From an uncultured Parabacteroides sp. (GTDB lineage: Bacteria; Bacteroidota; Bacteroidia; Bacteroidales; Tannerellaceae), in the NCBI GenBank assembly GCA_900541965.1, contig UQLN01000016.1, positions 1-64,000 on the forward strand: a DNA stretch of 64,000 nt, in the 5' to 3' direction. This document shows positions 45,538-54,994 of this stretch, piece by piece. The translations under genes and the position numbers were made by a program. Positions within the stretch are counted from its first letter, which is position 1. Each line of letters begins with the position of its first letter. The notes under the pieces were generated by a model. The model did no database searches. It saw only the letters and a program-made list of their open reading frames with translations, and had not been told where the DNA came from.

Positions 45538-46917
45538 ATGAAAAAAGAGAACAGTATCAGTAGAAGATCTTTTTTAAAGAGTTCAGCAATGGCCGGTGCA
45601 CTGGGTGCTATCGGTGGTGGTAGTGCAAGTGTTTTAACATCTTGTTCTGGCGGCGGTGCAGAAAACAGTACAAACAAACCGTTGAAAGAACCGGGAACTT
45701 ATTATATTCCTGAATTGCCGGACAAAGCTGCAGACGGTAAAGAACTGAAAGCAGGTGTTATCGGTTGCGGTGGTCGTGGTTCCGGTGCAGCATTCAACTT
45801 CCTTGAAGCAGCCAACGGCGTTACAATCGTTGCTTTAGGTGATACATTCAAAGAAAGAGTGGACGGTCTGGCCAATGATTTGAAAGAAAAAGGTATCGAC
45901 ATTCCTGCTGATAAACGTTTTGTAGGACTGGATGCTTACAAACAGGTAATCGATAGTGGCGTCGATGTTTTGATTATCGCTACTCCTCCTGTATTCCGTC
46001 CTGTACATTTCCAATATGCCGTAGAAAAAGGCAAACATTGTTTCCTCGAAAAACCGATTTGTGTTGACCCGGTCGGTTATCGTACAATCATGGCTACAGC
46101 CAAACAGGCACAGGCTAAAAACCTTTGCGTCGTAACAGGTACACAGCGTCATCACCAACGTAACTACGTTGAATCTTATAAGAAAATCATGGAAGGTGCT
46201 ATCGGTGAAATTACCGGTGGTGTTGTTTACTGGAATCAAAATATGCTTTGGTTCAACGAACGCAAGCCGGGTTGGAGCGATTGTGAATATATGATTAAGG
46301 ACTGGGTGAACTGGAAATGGTTATCCGGAGACCATATCGTTGAACAGCACGTTCACAATATCGACGTATTTACATGGTTCAGCGGATTGAAACCAGTAAA
46401 GGCTGTAGGTTTCGGTTCACGCCAGCGTCGTATCACCGGTGACCAGTATGATAACTTCAGCATCGACTTCACCATGGAGAACGGTGTACACATGCATAGT
46501 ATGTCCCGCCAGATTGACGGTTGCGTAAATAACGTAAGCGAATTTATCCAGGGAACAAAAGGTTCATGGTCTACCGCCAACGATGAAACTGTAATCAAAG
46601 ATAATGCAGGCAATATCATTTGGAAATACGACAAGGAAGCTGAAAAGAACGAACACCAGCAGAACAATCCGTACGTATTGGAACACGTAAACTGGGTAAA
46701 CTGCATCCGTTCCAACAAACCGATCGAACAGGCTTCTGAAACTGCTATTTCAAACATGGCAGCAATCATGGGACGCGAATCCGCTTATTCCGGTGCAGAA
46801 ACAACCTGGGAAGCAATGACAGCATCTCCTCTGGATTATACACCGAAAGACCTGAACTTAGGTAAGATGGATATGAGTACATTCACTGTTCCGGTTCCGG
46901 GTAAACCGCGTGACTGA
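45538..46917 (+). CDS. Tat-exported Gfo/Idh/MocA oxidoreductase lipoprotein
   Basis: A 459-residue oxidoreductase with a twin-arginine signal (SRRSFLKSS, residues 8-16) that ends in a lipobox (LTSC, Cys36), so it is folded in the cytoplasm with its nucleotide and anchored outside. Rossmann motif VIGCGGRGSG near residue 74, LEKPICVDP with the family Lys-Pro, and a DWVNWKWLSGDHIVEQHVHNID stretch. Exported members with tightly bound NAD oxidise C3 of glycosides in gut Bacteroides (established for relatives; inference here). It follows the tetraheme cytochrome, a plausible electron acceptor. Confidence 0.9.
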   Translation: MKKENSISRRSFLKSSAMAGALGAIGGGSASVLTSCSGGGAENSTNKPLKEPGTYYIPELPDKAADGKELKAGVIGCGGRGSGAAFNFLEAANGVTIVALGDTFKERVDGLANDLKEKGIDIPADKRFVGLDAYKQVIDSGVDVLIIATPPVFRPVHFQYAVEKGKHCFLEKPICVDPVGYRTIMATAKQAQAKNLCVVTGTQRHHQRNYVESYKKIMEGAIGEITGGVVYWNQNMLWFNERKPGWSDCEYMIKDWVNWKWLSGDHIVEQHVHNIDVFTWFSGLKPVKAVGFGSRQRRITGDQYDNFSIDFTMENGVHMHSMSRQIDGCVNNVSEFIQGTKGSWSTANDETVIKDNAGNIIWKYDKEAEKNEHQQNNPYVLEHVNWVNCIRSNKPIEQASETAISNMAAIMGRESAYSGAETTWEAMTASPLDYTPKDLNLGKMDMSTFTVPVPGKPRD

Positions 46918-46940
46918 TGACAAATAAAGAATAAAAAGTT

Positions 46941-47882
46941 ATGACATTAAATAGAAGAAACTTTTTAAGAACGACATTATCCGGTGCTGCTGTTGCTGTC
47001 GGAAGTACGGCACTTAGCGCTTGCGGGGCAAAACCGGCCTCAGAAGAGAAGTGTCCGGGCAAAGGCAAAAGTTGCTGCAACGGAAATGCCGAATTAAAGA
47101 TTTCCTTCCAGGAAGGTATCGCTCCGGGCGAAACACTCAATGAAAAGCTGGACGTAATGGAAAAGCTGGGAGTTGTAGGGTTTGAACCGGGTGGCGGCGG
47201 ACTTGGCGGACGTGTAAAGGAAATCAAAGAGGCTCTGAACGGACGCAACATTAAAGTTAGTGCTATCTGCGCCGGTTTTAAAGGCTTCATCCTTTCAACC
47301 GATCCGGCTATTCGCAAGCAGTGCATGGATACCATGAAGGAAATTATTGCTCCTGCCGGGGAACTGGGGTCAACAGGTGTAATTATCGTTCCCGCATTCA
47401 ACGGACAAACCCCAGCATTGCCACATACACAGGAAACCCGCGACTTCTTATGCGAACAATTCAACGAAATGGGTAACTTCGCAAAGGAACACGGAACAAC
47501 CGTTATTTTTGAACCGCTAAACAGAAAAGAAGCGTTTTACCTCCGCCAGGTAGCGGATGCAGCTTCTATCTGCCGCGATATCAATAATCCGGGCGTACGC
47601 TGTATGGGTGACTTCTGGCACATGACTTGGGAAGAAACTTCCGATATGGGGGCATTCCTTTCTGCCGGAGACTATTTGCAGCATGTTCATATCGCAAGCC
47701 GTAAACGCCGCAGCATGCCGGGCGAAGACGGTGAAGCCGATAACTATGTAAATGGCTTCAAAGGGTTGAAAATGCTTGGTTATAACAATTATATAAGTTT
47801 CGAATGCGGATGCCAGGGAGATCGTAATGTTCTTGTTCCTGCTGCTGTAGAACTTATACGTAAACAATGGGAAGAAGCATAA
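46941..47882 (+). CDS. Tat-exported TIM-barrel sugar isomerase/lyase-like lipoprotein
   Basis: A 313-residue AP-endonuclease-2/xylose-isomerase-like TIM barrel with a twin-arginine lipoprotein signal (NRRNFLR at 4-10, LSAC with Cys28). Barrel features: VGFEPGGGGLGG, VIFEPLNRKEAF (metal-binding Glu), CMGDFWHMTWEE, HVHIASRKRR and YISFECGCQGD. Such proteins accompany Gfo/Idh/MocA enzymes and act as epimerases, isomerases or 3-keto-glycoside lyases. The position right after the exported dehydrogenase makes the last option attractive. The next start codon is 4 bp beyond its stop. Confidence 0.85.
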   Translation: MTLNRRNFLRTTLSGAAVAVGSTALSACGAKPASEEKCPGKGKSCCNGNAELKISFQEGIAPGETLNEKLDVMEKLGVVGFEPGGGGLGGRVKEIKEALNGRNIKVSAICAGFKGFILSTDPAIRKQCMDTMKEIIAPAGELGSTGVIIVPAFNGQTPALPHTQETRDFLCEQFNEMGNFAKEHGTTVIFEPLNRKEAFYLRQVADAASICRDINNPGVRCMGDFWHMTWEETSDMGAFLSAGDYLQHVHIASRKRRSMPGEDGEADNYVNGFKGLKMLGYNNYISFECGCQGDRNVLVPAAVELIRKQWEEA

Positions 47883-47886
47883 AAAC

Positions 47887-48597
47887 ATGCCTTTAGTATA
47901 TCCTAATATGCAAATGAGTGAGGTGGTGGAGGAACACCCCTCACTCATTCCTGTCATTAACCGTTTTGGTATTCGCCTCGGACTGGGCGACAAATCGGTC
48001 AAAACAATCTGTGACGAATACGAACTGGATACGGATTTCCTCTTAACGGTAATCAATACTTTCCTGAACGAAGAATATTTTCCGGAAAAGAAGTTGCAGA
48101 CATTCCATACTTCGCAGATTATAGACTATTTGAGAAAAACGAACCTGTACTACCAACGTTATCAGATACCCAACATAGAACGTCATCTCGGTTCATTCAT
48201 ATCCATGAGTACCCCGGGAAACAATACACTCAATCTGATTGGCAAATTCTTTTCTTCTTTCAAGGAAGAGTTAACGGGACGCATTGAAAAAGACGAACAG
48301 GTTTGGTTCCCTTATTGTCTTTCCCTTAGCGAAAAATTAAACAGCCATTCCGGAAACGGACAAAGAGAAACTCTTTGCCTCGGAACGGAACAGCGGACGG
48401 AAGATCCGATTGAAGCATTACTGGCCGACCTGAAGAGCATAATGGTCAAGCATCTTTCAGGGAATTACGATGAAAATTTATGTTATGCAGTCATCTTCTC
48501 AATCAGCAGCCTGGAGAAAGACATCAAACAGCATAACCGCATCCGGTATCGCATTCTGACCCCAATGGTTTCAGCCATGGAAAAACTTTGCATTTAA
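47887..48597 (+). CDS. Degenerate RIC/hemerythrin-like protein
   Basis: A 236-residue protein with the layout of RIC/YtfE/ScdA di-iron repair proteins: an N-terminal ScdA-N-like segment (MSEVVEEHPSLIPVINRFGIRLGLG, residues 10-34) and a four-helix hemerythrin-like part. Expected ligands are only partly present: His100 (IERH), His189 (KHLSGNY) and His216 (KQHNRIR) remain, but the LxxHxxKEEQVLFP motif reads LTGRIEKDEQVWFP (Arg132 for His) and the HxxxE pair reads HNRIR (Arg220 for Glu). The usual CC of the N-terminal domain is absent. A sensor or partner role for the adjacent LuxR-type gene is more likely than Fe-S repair (inference). Confidence 0.72.
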   Translation: MPLVYPNMQMSEVVEEHPSLIPVINRFGIRLGLGDKSVKTICDEYELDTDFLLTVINTFLNEEYFPEKKLQTFHTSQIIDYLRKTNLYYQRYQIPNIERHLGSFISMSTPGNNTLNLIGKFFSSFKEELTGRIEKDEQVWFPYCLSLSEKLNSHSGNGQRETLCLGTEQRTEDPIEALLADLKSIMVKHLSGNYDENLCYAVIFSISSLEKDIKQHNRIRYRILTPMVSAMEKLCI

Positions 48598-48608
48598 TCC
48601 TGATCCAG

Positions 48609-49190
48609 ATGCACAGGAACAAACAAATAGCGATTATACTGCCCGACACATTGCAAAGTATCGGATTACAAAATATCCTGACAGATTATTTCCCACCTGC
48701 AGAAGTCCATTGTTTCCCCACATTCGATGCATTTCTTCCGGTAAGCAACGACACATTCGATTTCTATTTTACCAATACGGACATCATGGTACTGAATACC
48801 GACTTTTTCCTTCCCCGGAAAAGTAAGACAATGGTACTGATAAACGGTCCGGAAGGCTCGGGAGGATTATCCGCTACCAACCATATTACTTTATACGCAC
48901 CACAAGAGATTATTTTCGAGCAAATACATCAGATGCTCGAAAATGATAACGGGAACAATCCAACCGGAGAAAACAATAAAGAACTGTCTTCCCGCGAAAC
49001 CGATGTACTGCAATTAATTGTAAAAGGAATTACCAACAAAGAAATTGCTGACAAGCTGAATATCAGCCTAAATACCGTCTTAACCCACCGAAAAAATATA
49101 ACTGCCAAACTGGGTATCAAGACAGTATCCGGTTTAACTTTCTATGCAATTATGAACGGTATCATATCAGGAGATGATATCGAACTATAA
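48609..49190 (+). CDS. LuxR/NarL-type transcriptional regulator
   Basis: A 193-residue protein with a C-terminal LuxR HTH (LSSRETDVLQLIVKGITNKEIADKLNISLNTVLTHRKNITAKLGI, about 127-172) and an N-terminal domain with a receiver-like outline but no recognisable phospho-acceptor Asp/Lys set. An ATG at 48588, overlapping the previous gene, is an alternative start. It lies between the hemerythrin-like gene and the TonB/HemN/HemG operon, whose promoter carries a palindrome of the kind bound by LuxR-type dimers, so it probably controls that operon (inference). Confidence 0.87.
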   Translation: MHRNKQIAIILPDTLQSIGLQNILTDYFPPAEVHCFPTFDAFLPVSNDTFDFYFTNTDIMVLNTDFFLPRKSKTMVLINGPEGSGGLSATNHITLYAPQEIIFEQIHQMLENDNGNNPTGENNKELSSRETDVLQLIVKGITNKEIADKLNISLNTVLTHRKNITAKLGIKTVSGLTFYAIMNGIISGDDIEL

Positions 49191-49212
49191 ACACCTCCAC
49201 TTTATCTTCTAA

Positions 49213-49262
49213 AATCACTAGATGTAGTGATTGACTACCTTTATTATTTCACTTTCCTTTGC
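49213..49262 (+). promoter_or_regulatory. Promoter and operator of the TonB-hemN-hemG operon
   Basis: A perfect palindrome AATCACTAGATGTAGTGATT (49213-49232) overlaps the TTG of a promoter (49231-49233), followed after 20 nt by TTCCTTTGC (49254-49262), one mismatch from the -7 consensus. The palindrome is a likely repressor or activator site. Confidence 0.6.
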
Positions 49263-49294
49263 AATTATAAAATTCTAAATTAATACTTGATACG

Positions 49295-51640
49295 ATGAGA
49301 TTACACTACCTATGTCCTCTTACCATAGGTCTTTTGACTGGTTTACAAACAATTAATGCTGACAATGTAATTGTAAACGATACGATTAAGACTTATAATA
49401 TTAACGAAATTGTAGTTACTTCTTCCACAAAAGAAACCAACGATCTGCGTTTGTTGCCAGGCTCAGTATCCATCTTATCACCACAAAGCATATCCAATCG
49501 GCAGATTGATGCGCTTAAAGATATCAGTGCATTCGTTCCCAACCTGTATATGCCGGATTATGGCTCCAAGATGACTTCGGCTATTTATATCCGTGGTATC
49601 GGAGCGCGAAGCAGTGGACAATCCATCGGACTTTATGTAGATAATGTCCCTTACCTGAATAAAAGTGCTTTCGATTTTGAATTGAACGATATTCAACGCA
49701 TCGAAGTATTGCGCGGACCACAGGGTACGCTGTACGGACGTAATGCAATGGGAGGCATTGTAAATATCTATACACTCTCCCCCCTTACATACCAGGGGAC
49801 TAAGCTGCAGGTTTCTGCCGGGAACTATGGAGCATTTAAAGCTAAGGCCTCCCATTACAATAAATTAAGCGACCGTGTAGGGATAGCAGTAGGCGGTTAC
49901 TATGACCGGAACGATGGCTTTTTCATTAACGAATACAACCATACCCGAGCGGATATGGAACAATCGGCAGGCGGACATTTCAAACTGGATTGGATGATTA
50001 CCGATGCCCTGAAAGCGCAATATTCCTTTAATTTCGATTATGTAGACCAGGGTGCTTTCCCGTATGGCCAGTATGATAAGGAAACCGGAGAGGTTGCTCC
50101 TATCTGCTTCAACGACCCGGCTTCTTACTGGCGTAGAATGTTGAATAACAGCCTTTACCTGGAATGGAAAAACAAGAACTTTATTTTCACCTCAACAACC
50201 GCTTATCAATATCTGAAAGATGATATGAAGATGGACCAAGACTATACCCGGAAATCTATTTTCACCCTGCATCAAGTTCAGAAACAATATGCATGGAGCC
50301 AGGAATTCGCTATCAAATCCAACCATAAAAAGAACTACCAATGGAGTTTCGGCGCTTATGGTTTTTATAATAGCCTGAATACGGACGGTCCGGTAACTTT
50401 TAAGGAAGATGGTATCAAAGACATTCTACAAAAAGCATTTGACGAAATCAAGATGCCCAAGCTCACGGTAAAAGGCGATAATAATCAAATCTATTTTCCC
50501 GGGAATTTCGATACTCCCACGTATGGATTTGCCGCATTCCACCAATCTACCTACAACAATCTATTCATTCCCGGATTATCCATTACAGCCGGAATACGTC
50601 TGGATTACGAAAATGCAAAAATGAAATACAATTCCTCTGTCGAAGGTATGACTATGAACATATATATGCCGAGCATGGGTCCCGGTATGCCCGAAATCAA
50701 CCAGGATTTCCCGATGAATGCGACTTTATTAGGAAAAGAGACACAAGACTTTCTACAAGTATTACCTAAAGCATCCTTACGTTATCAGTGTTCTCCCGGA
50801 ACATTCACTTATGTATCTGTTGCCAAAGGTTATAAAACCGGAGGATACAACATTCAAATGTTTGGCGACCTGGTACAGGCACAAGCTAAATATAACCTGA
50901 TAGAGGATGTTAAAAAGTTAATGCCCCCTGCAATGAGAGATAAATTTAAAAATCCCGAACCCTCTGCTGTTGCGGATGTAGCCTCCTATAAACCCGAACA
51001 TAGCTGGAATTACGAATTAGGAGTTCGCAGCGAATTAATAAAGAACAGGCTGAATGCGGAGCTTACCTTATTTTATATGGACATCCGCGACATCCAGTTA
51101 ACACGATTTGCCCAAAACGGAAGCGGTAGAATGATTACCAACGGAGGTAAAGCCAACAGTTACGGAGTGGAAATCGGTTTACACGGACAAATAACGAATG
51201 GTTTGACCGCCGATGTAAATTACGGTTTTACCCGTGCCACTTTCCGAGACTATAAATATGAAGACAAAGTAAACGGAAAGATCGTCGAAATAGATTGTAA
51301 AGACAACTTTATCCCATACACTCCGCGCCATACGGTTAGTGCCGGACTCCAATATACCAAACTATTGCGGAACAAATTTATCGACCAATTTATGGTAGCC
51401 CTGCAATATACCGGAGCCGGTAAGATTTTCTGGACGGAAAAGAATGACATCAACCAGCCATTCTACGGCACGCTGAACGGAAAAGCAGGTATCCGTAAGG
51501 GTATTGTAAACCTGAATGTATGGAGCCGGAATATAACCAATACGGACTATCAGGCATTCTATTTCGAGTCGTTCAACAACTCATTCATCCAGAAGGGAAA
51601 ACCGTTCCAGATAGGAGCCGAAGTAATTGTCTCATTTTAA
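49295..51640 (+). CDS. TonB-dependent receptor 1 (porphyrin operon)
   Basis: A 781-residue outer-membrane receptor with signal peptide, TonB-box region NEIVVTSSTKE, plug (YIRGIGARSSGQSIGLYVDN, IEVLRGPQGTLYGRNAMGG) and a 22-strand-type barrel ending in Phe. It lacks the carboxypeptidase-D-like domain of SusC proteins and has no SusD partner, so it belongs to the metal-chelate/cobalamin/siderophore kind of receptor. It shares long plug identities with the next gene, so they arose by duplication. Operon context with HemN and HemG suggests a tetrapyrrole as cargo (inference); I see no classical haem-receptor FRAP/NPNL box. Confidence 0.88.
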   Translation: MRLHYLCPLTIGLLTGLQTINADNVIVNDTIKTYNINEIVVTSSTKETNDLRLLPGSVSILSPQSISNRQIDALKDISAFVPNLYMPDYGSKMTSAIYIRGIGARSSGQSIGLYVDNVPYLNKSAFDFELNDIQRIEVLRGPQGTLYGRNAMGGIVNIYTLSPLTYQGTKLQVSAGNYGAFKAKASHYNKLSDRVGIAVGGYYDRNDGFFINEYNHTRADMEQSAGGHFKLDWMITDALKAQYSFNFDYVDQGAFPYGQYDKETGEVAPICFNDPASYWRRMLNNSLYLEWKNKNFIFTSTTAYQYLKDDMKMDQDYTRKSIFTLHQVQKQYAWSQEFAIKSNHKKNYQWSFGAYGFYNSLNTDGPVTFKEDGIKDILQKAFDEIKMPKLTVKGDNNQIYFPGNFDTPTYGFAAFHQSTYNNLFIPGLSITAGIRLDYENAKMKYNSSVEGMTMNIYMPSMGPGMPEINQDFPMNATLLGKETQDFLQVLPKASLRYQCSPGTFTYVSVAKGYKTGGYNIQMFGDLVQAQAKYNLIEDVKKLMPPAMRDKFKNPEPSAVADVASYKPEHSWNYELGVRSELIKNRLNAELTLFYMDIRDIQLTRFAQNGSGRMITNGGKANSYGVEIGLHGQITNGLTADVNYGFTRATFRDYKYEDKVNGKIVEIDCKDNFIPYTPRHTVSAGLQYTKLLRNKFIDQFMVALQYTGAGKIFWTEKNDINQPFYGTLNGKAGIRKGIVNLNVWSRNITNTDYQAFYFESFNNSFIQKGKPFQIGAEVIVSF

Positions 51641-51703
51641 TAATATAGAATGACCTTGACAAGCAAGATTCGTCAATCAAATTAAATCGATATAAAACAT
51701 CTT

Positions 51704-53782
51704 ATGTATAAAATACTATCTGTATTCCTGTTATCCGCATCCACCCTATATACCGGGTGGGGTAAAGAAATCGAGGCAGACACACTGAAAACCCGCCAGG
51801 TTAACCTGGACGAGGTGGTAGTTGAATCATTCAAACAGGAAAAGAGCCTGCGCCTGGCTCCTCTCTCCGCTTCTTCGGTAACGGGAACAGCTATACAGAA
51901 CCGGAATATAACAGGGATAAAGGAATTCAGTTCCTTTATCCCTAACTTGTTTATGCCGGACTATGGTTCCAAACTGACTTCTCCGGTTTACATCCGCGGT
52001 ATCGGTTCCAAGATAAACGCTCCGTCCGTAGGATTATATGTCGACGGGATTCCTTATTTCGAGAAATCGGCACTCGATTTTAATTTCACGGAGATAGACC
52101 GGATAGAAGTATTGCGTGGTCCGCAAGGTACTTTATACGGACGTAATACGATGGGAGGTATTATTAATGTATATACCAAATCGCCCCTGAAATACCAGGG
52201 CACGAATGCGTATATTTCAAATGGGACTTATGGGCTTCAGGGTTATGCCCTCTCCCATTACCGTTCCATCGGAGAGAAGTTCGGTATTGCGGTTTCCGGC
52301 AATTACAATAAGAGCGATGGGTACTTCACCAACCTATATACGGATAAAAAAGCCGACAACCAGAAATCCGGTTCCGGACGTATCCGCTTGGAATGGCTTC
52401 CCCGTCCGGACTTTTCCGTACAATTGATGAGCAGTTATGACTACTCTGACCAAGGAGGTTATCCGTACGCCGTTTGCGACTCCGTAACCCATCGCCCGGG
52501 CGATGTGAATTATAATGATTACAGCTATTACAAACGGACGCTTTCAACCACAGGCGTTAGTTTGGAATATCGCGGTAAAACTTTCAGTCTCGGAAGCCAG
52601 ACCGCATTCCAATATTTATCAGACCATCAGGGCATCGACCAGGATTTTTCACCTAAAAGTATCTATTTCGCCCGTCAGGACCAGAAACAGAAAATGGTAT
52701 CCGAAGAATTCAATATCAAATCCACAAGTAAAAGCCGCTATAAATGGCTGTTCGGGGCATTCGGATTCTGGCAAGGTATCGATAATACGGTTATCCTGGA
52801 TTATCTGGCGCAGAATTACAGTACCCGTAAATTATATACTATCCCGACTTACGGGTTTGCCCTGTATCACCAATCGACTATCGATGATTTATTGGTAAAA
52901 GGGCTCTCCCTTACGTTCGGTATCCGTTATGACTACGAAAGAGCATCCACAGACTTTTTATATTACAAAGACTCTGTAGCAAGCAGCAAAGAAGTCGACC
53001 AATTCTACAGCAAACTGAAATTCAGTCAGGTAACCCCTAAGTTTTCCCTGCAATATATGTTTCCGTCTACCGGATTGGTTTATGCAACCGTTACCAAAGG
53101 ATATAAGACCGGAGGCTTCAATACCTCCTTCGAACGGGACGAAGACCGTACTTTCGAACCGGAAAGCAGTTGGAATTATGAAGTCGGAGCCAAACACCCG
53201 TTTCTGGACAACCGCTTGCGTGCCGAAATCGCATTCTTCTATATCGATTGGAAGAACCAGCAAATCAGCCAGCCTTTACCATCCGGCAGAGGTTCCATGC
53301 TCAAGAATGCAGGACGCTCCGTCAGCAAAGGGGTAGAACTCAGCTTGCAAGGGAATTTATTTAACGGATTCATGCTACAGGCCAATTACGGTTTTACACA
53401 CGCCACATTTAAGAAATACCAGAACGGAAAAACAGATTACGCCGGAAATTTCCTGCCGATGGTTCCCACACATACATTCGCCATTGGAGCCGATTATACC
53501 CGTGCCAATCCCTGTCCGCATATCGACCGTTTTACAATCAGCCTGAATTATACAGGTACAGGTAGAATTTATTGGAAAGAAGATAATCATGTATCCCAAC
53601 CTTATTACGGACTATTAAACGGAAAGTTTTCCGTAACCAAAGGTTTTGCTACCTTTGCAATCTGGGCTAAGAATATAACAGCAACCGATTACACGGCATT
53701 CTATTTCGAAAGCGGCGGCAAAGGGTTAGGACAAAAAGGAAAACCTTTCACTATCGGGGGCAATATCCAGCTCAACTTTTAG
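51704..53782 (+). CDS. TonB-dependent receptor 2 (porphyrin operon)
   Basis: A 692-residue paralogue of the preceding receptor: signal peptide, LDEVVVESFKQ, plug with YIRGIGSKINAPSVGLYVDG and IEVLRGPQGTLYGRNTMGG, barrel ending in LNF. It is about 90 residues shorter, mostly in the barrel loops, so the two may differ in ligand. The permease gene starts 6 bp after its stop, indicating one transcript. Confidence 0.88.
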   Translation: MYKILSVFLLSASTLYTGWGKEIEADTLKTRQVNLDEVVVESFKQEKSLRLAPLSASSVTGTAIQNRNITGIKEFSSFIPNLFMPDYGSKLTSPVYIRGIGSKINAPSVGLYVDGIPYFEKSALDFNFTEIDRIEVLRGPQGTLYGRNTMGGIINVYTKSPLKYQGTNAYISNGTYGLQGYALSHYRSIGEKFGIAVSGNYNKSDGYFTNLYTDKKADNQKSGSGRIRLEWLPRPDFSVQLMSSYDYSDQGGYPYAVCDSVTHRPGDVNYNDYSYYKRTLSTTGVSLEYRGKTFSLGSQTAFQYLSDHQGIDQDFSPKSIYFARQDQKQKMVSEEFNIKSTSKSRYKWLFGAFGFWQGIDNTVILDYLAQNYSTRKLYTIPTYGFALYHQSTIDDLLVKGLSLTFGIRYDYERASTDFLYYKDSVASSKEVDQFYSKLKFSQVTPKFSLQYMFPSTGLVYATVTKGYKTGGFNTSFERDEDRTFEPESSWNYEVGAKHPFLDNRLRAEIAFFYIDWKNQQISQPLPSGRGSMLKNAGRSVSKGVELSLQGNLFNGFMLQANYGFTHATFKKYQNGKTDYAGNFLPMVPTHTFAIGADYTRANPCPHIDRFTISLNYTGTGRIYWKEDNHVSQPYYGLLNGKFSVTKGFATFAIWAKNITATDYTAFYFESGGKGLGQKGKPFTIGGNIQLNF

Positions 53783-53788
53783 GAAAGC

Positions 53789-54994
53789 ATGATACAAAAA
53801 GACAAGACATACAATCTGGCAACTTTTTTCTGCCTGTATATCGCACAAACAATACCGATGAGTTTCTTCTCGACAGTCATTCCGGTTATGATGCGGCAGG
53901 AAAATTTCTCTCTCTCGGCAATAGGTCTATTACAACTTATCAAATTGCCTTGGATACTTAAATTTCTCTGGTCGCCGCTGATAGACCGCCATTCCACCAC
54001 CACAGGAGATTACAAACGGTGGATTTTTTCATCGGAACTGATTTATGCCGCATTGATATTTGCCGTTGCATTCCTGGACTTCCATACGGACTTCTATACG
54101 ATTGTAGCATTAATTATTATTTCTTTTGTTGCATCCGCTACGCAGGATATTGCGACAGATGCCTTGGCCGTACTCTCATTCAGCCGTCAGGATAAAAGCC
54201 TTGCAAACAGCATGCAGTCGATGGGAAGTTTCGGCGGTTCCATGATTGGAGGCGGATTATTGCTTTTACTATTCAAGCAGGTAGGCTGGAACAGTTTATT
54301 ACCATGCCTTGCCCTGTTCGTTATGATTGCCCTACTCCCCCTCTTTTTCAACAAAGGGATTAAAATCCAACCGAAAAACACCCATGAACGGGCAAAGAAA
54401 GCAGATGTATTCTACTTCTTCACCCAAAAGAAAATATGGAAACAGATCGGTTTCCTTTTCCTCTACTATTCCGGATTAATCGGTACATTGGCTATGCTGA
54501 AACCTTATCTGGTAGATTTAGGTTACAGTATGAAAGAAATCGGAGTCATGAGCGGATTGGCAGGGACAGCAGTTGGAGCAATGTCTTCTTTCGCCGGAGG
54601 ATTTATTGTAAGACGTATCGGACGTTATCGTGCCCGTGCCTTATTTTCTGTATTCGTGCTGATCGCTTGTTTGTATTTCCTCGGTTTATCTTATATACAT
54701 CCTACCACCCCGTTGTTATATGGAGGCATTTTCCTGCTATGGGGCAGCTATGGGATGGCAACGATTGTAGTCTACACAACAGCGATGGACTGTGTACGTC
54801 CCGGACGTGAAGGAACAGACTTCACCGTTCAGACTGTCATTACCCATCTTGCAGGTATGATAATGGCTATCCTCAGCGGAAAAATTGCAGATGCGACCGG
54901 TTATCATGGTTTGTTCTTTTTTGAAACAGCCATTGCCGTTTTGTCACTCCTCTACATACTTATTGTATTCAAAAAAGAAAAAGAGACGATATGA
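53789..54994 (+). CDS. AmpG/RhtX-like MFS permease
   Basis: A 401-residue inner-membrane transporter with 12 predicted helices. LLQLIKLPWILKFLWSPLIDRH and FVASATQDIATDALAV are typical of the AmpG/PAT branch of the MFS, which also contains the siderophore permeases RhtX and FptX. Encoded between two TonB receptors and two haem-synthesis enzymes, it is a good candidate to move the receptor cargo through the inner membrane. Its stop overlaps the hemN start (ATGA). No peptidoglycan-recycling genes adjoin it, which argues against true AmpG. Confidence 0.85.
   Translation: MIQKDKTYNLATFFCLYIAQTIPMSFFSTVIPVMMRQENFSLSAIGLLQLIKLPWILKFLWSPLIDRHSTTTGDYKRWIFSSELIYAALIFAVAFLDFHTDFYTIVALIIISFVASATQDIATDALAVLSFSRQDKSLANSMQSMGSFGGSMIGGGLLLLLFKQVGWNSLLPCLALFVMIALLPLFFNKGIKIQPKNTHERAKKADVFYFFTQKKIWKQIGFLFLYYSGLIGTLAMLKPYLVDLGYSMKEIGVMSGLAGTAVGAMSSFAGGFIVRRIGRYRARALFSVFVLIACLYFLGLSYIHPTTPLLYGGIFLLWGSYGMATIVVYTTAMDCVRPGREGTDFTVQTVITHLAGMIMAILSGKIADATGYHGLFFFETAIAVLSLLYILIVFKKEKETI

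Noticed and set aside
53789..54994. AmpG muropeptide permease
   Set aside because: Sequence alone allows it, but the gene is locked between TonB receptors and hemN with overlaps, and the related RhtX/FptX branch explains the context better.
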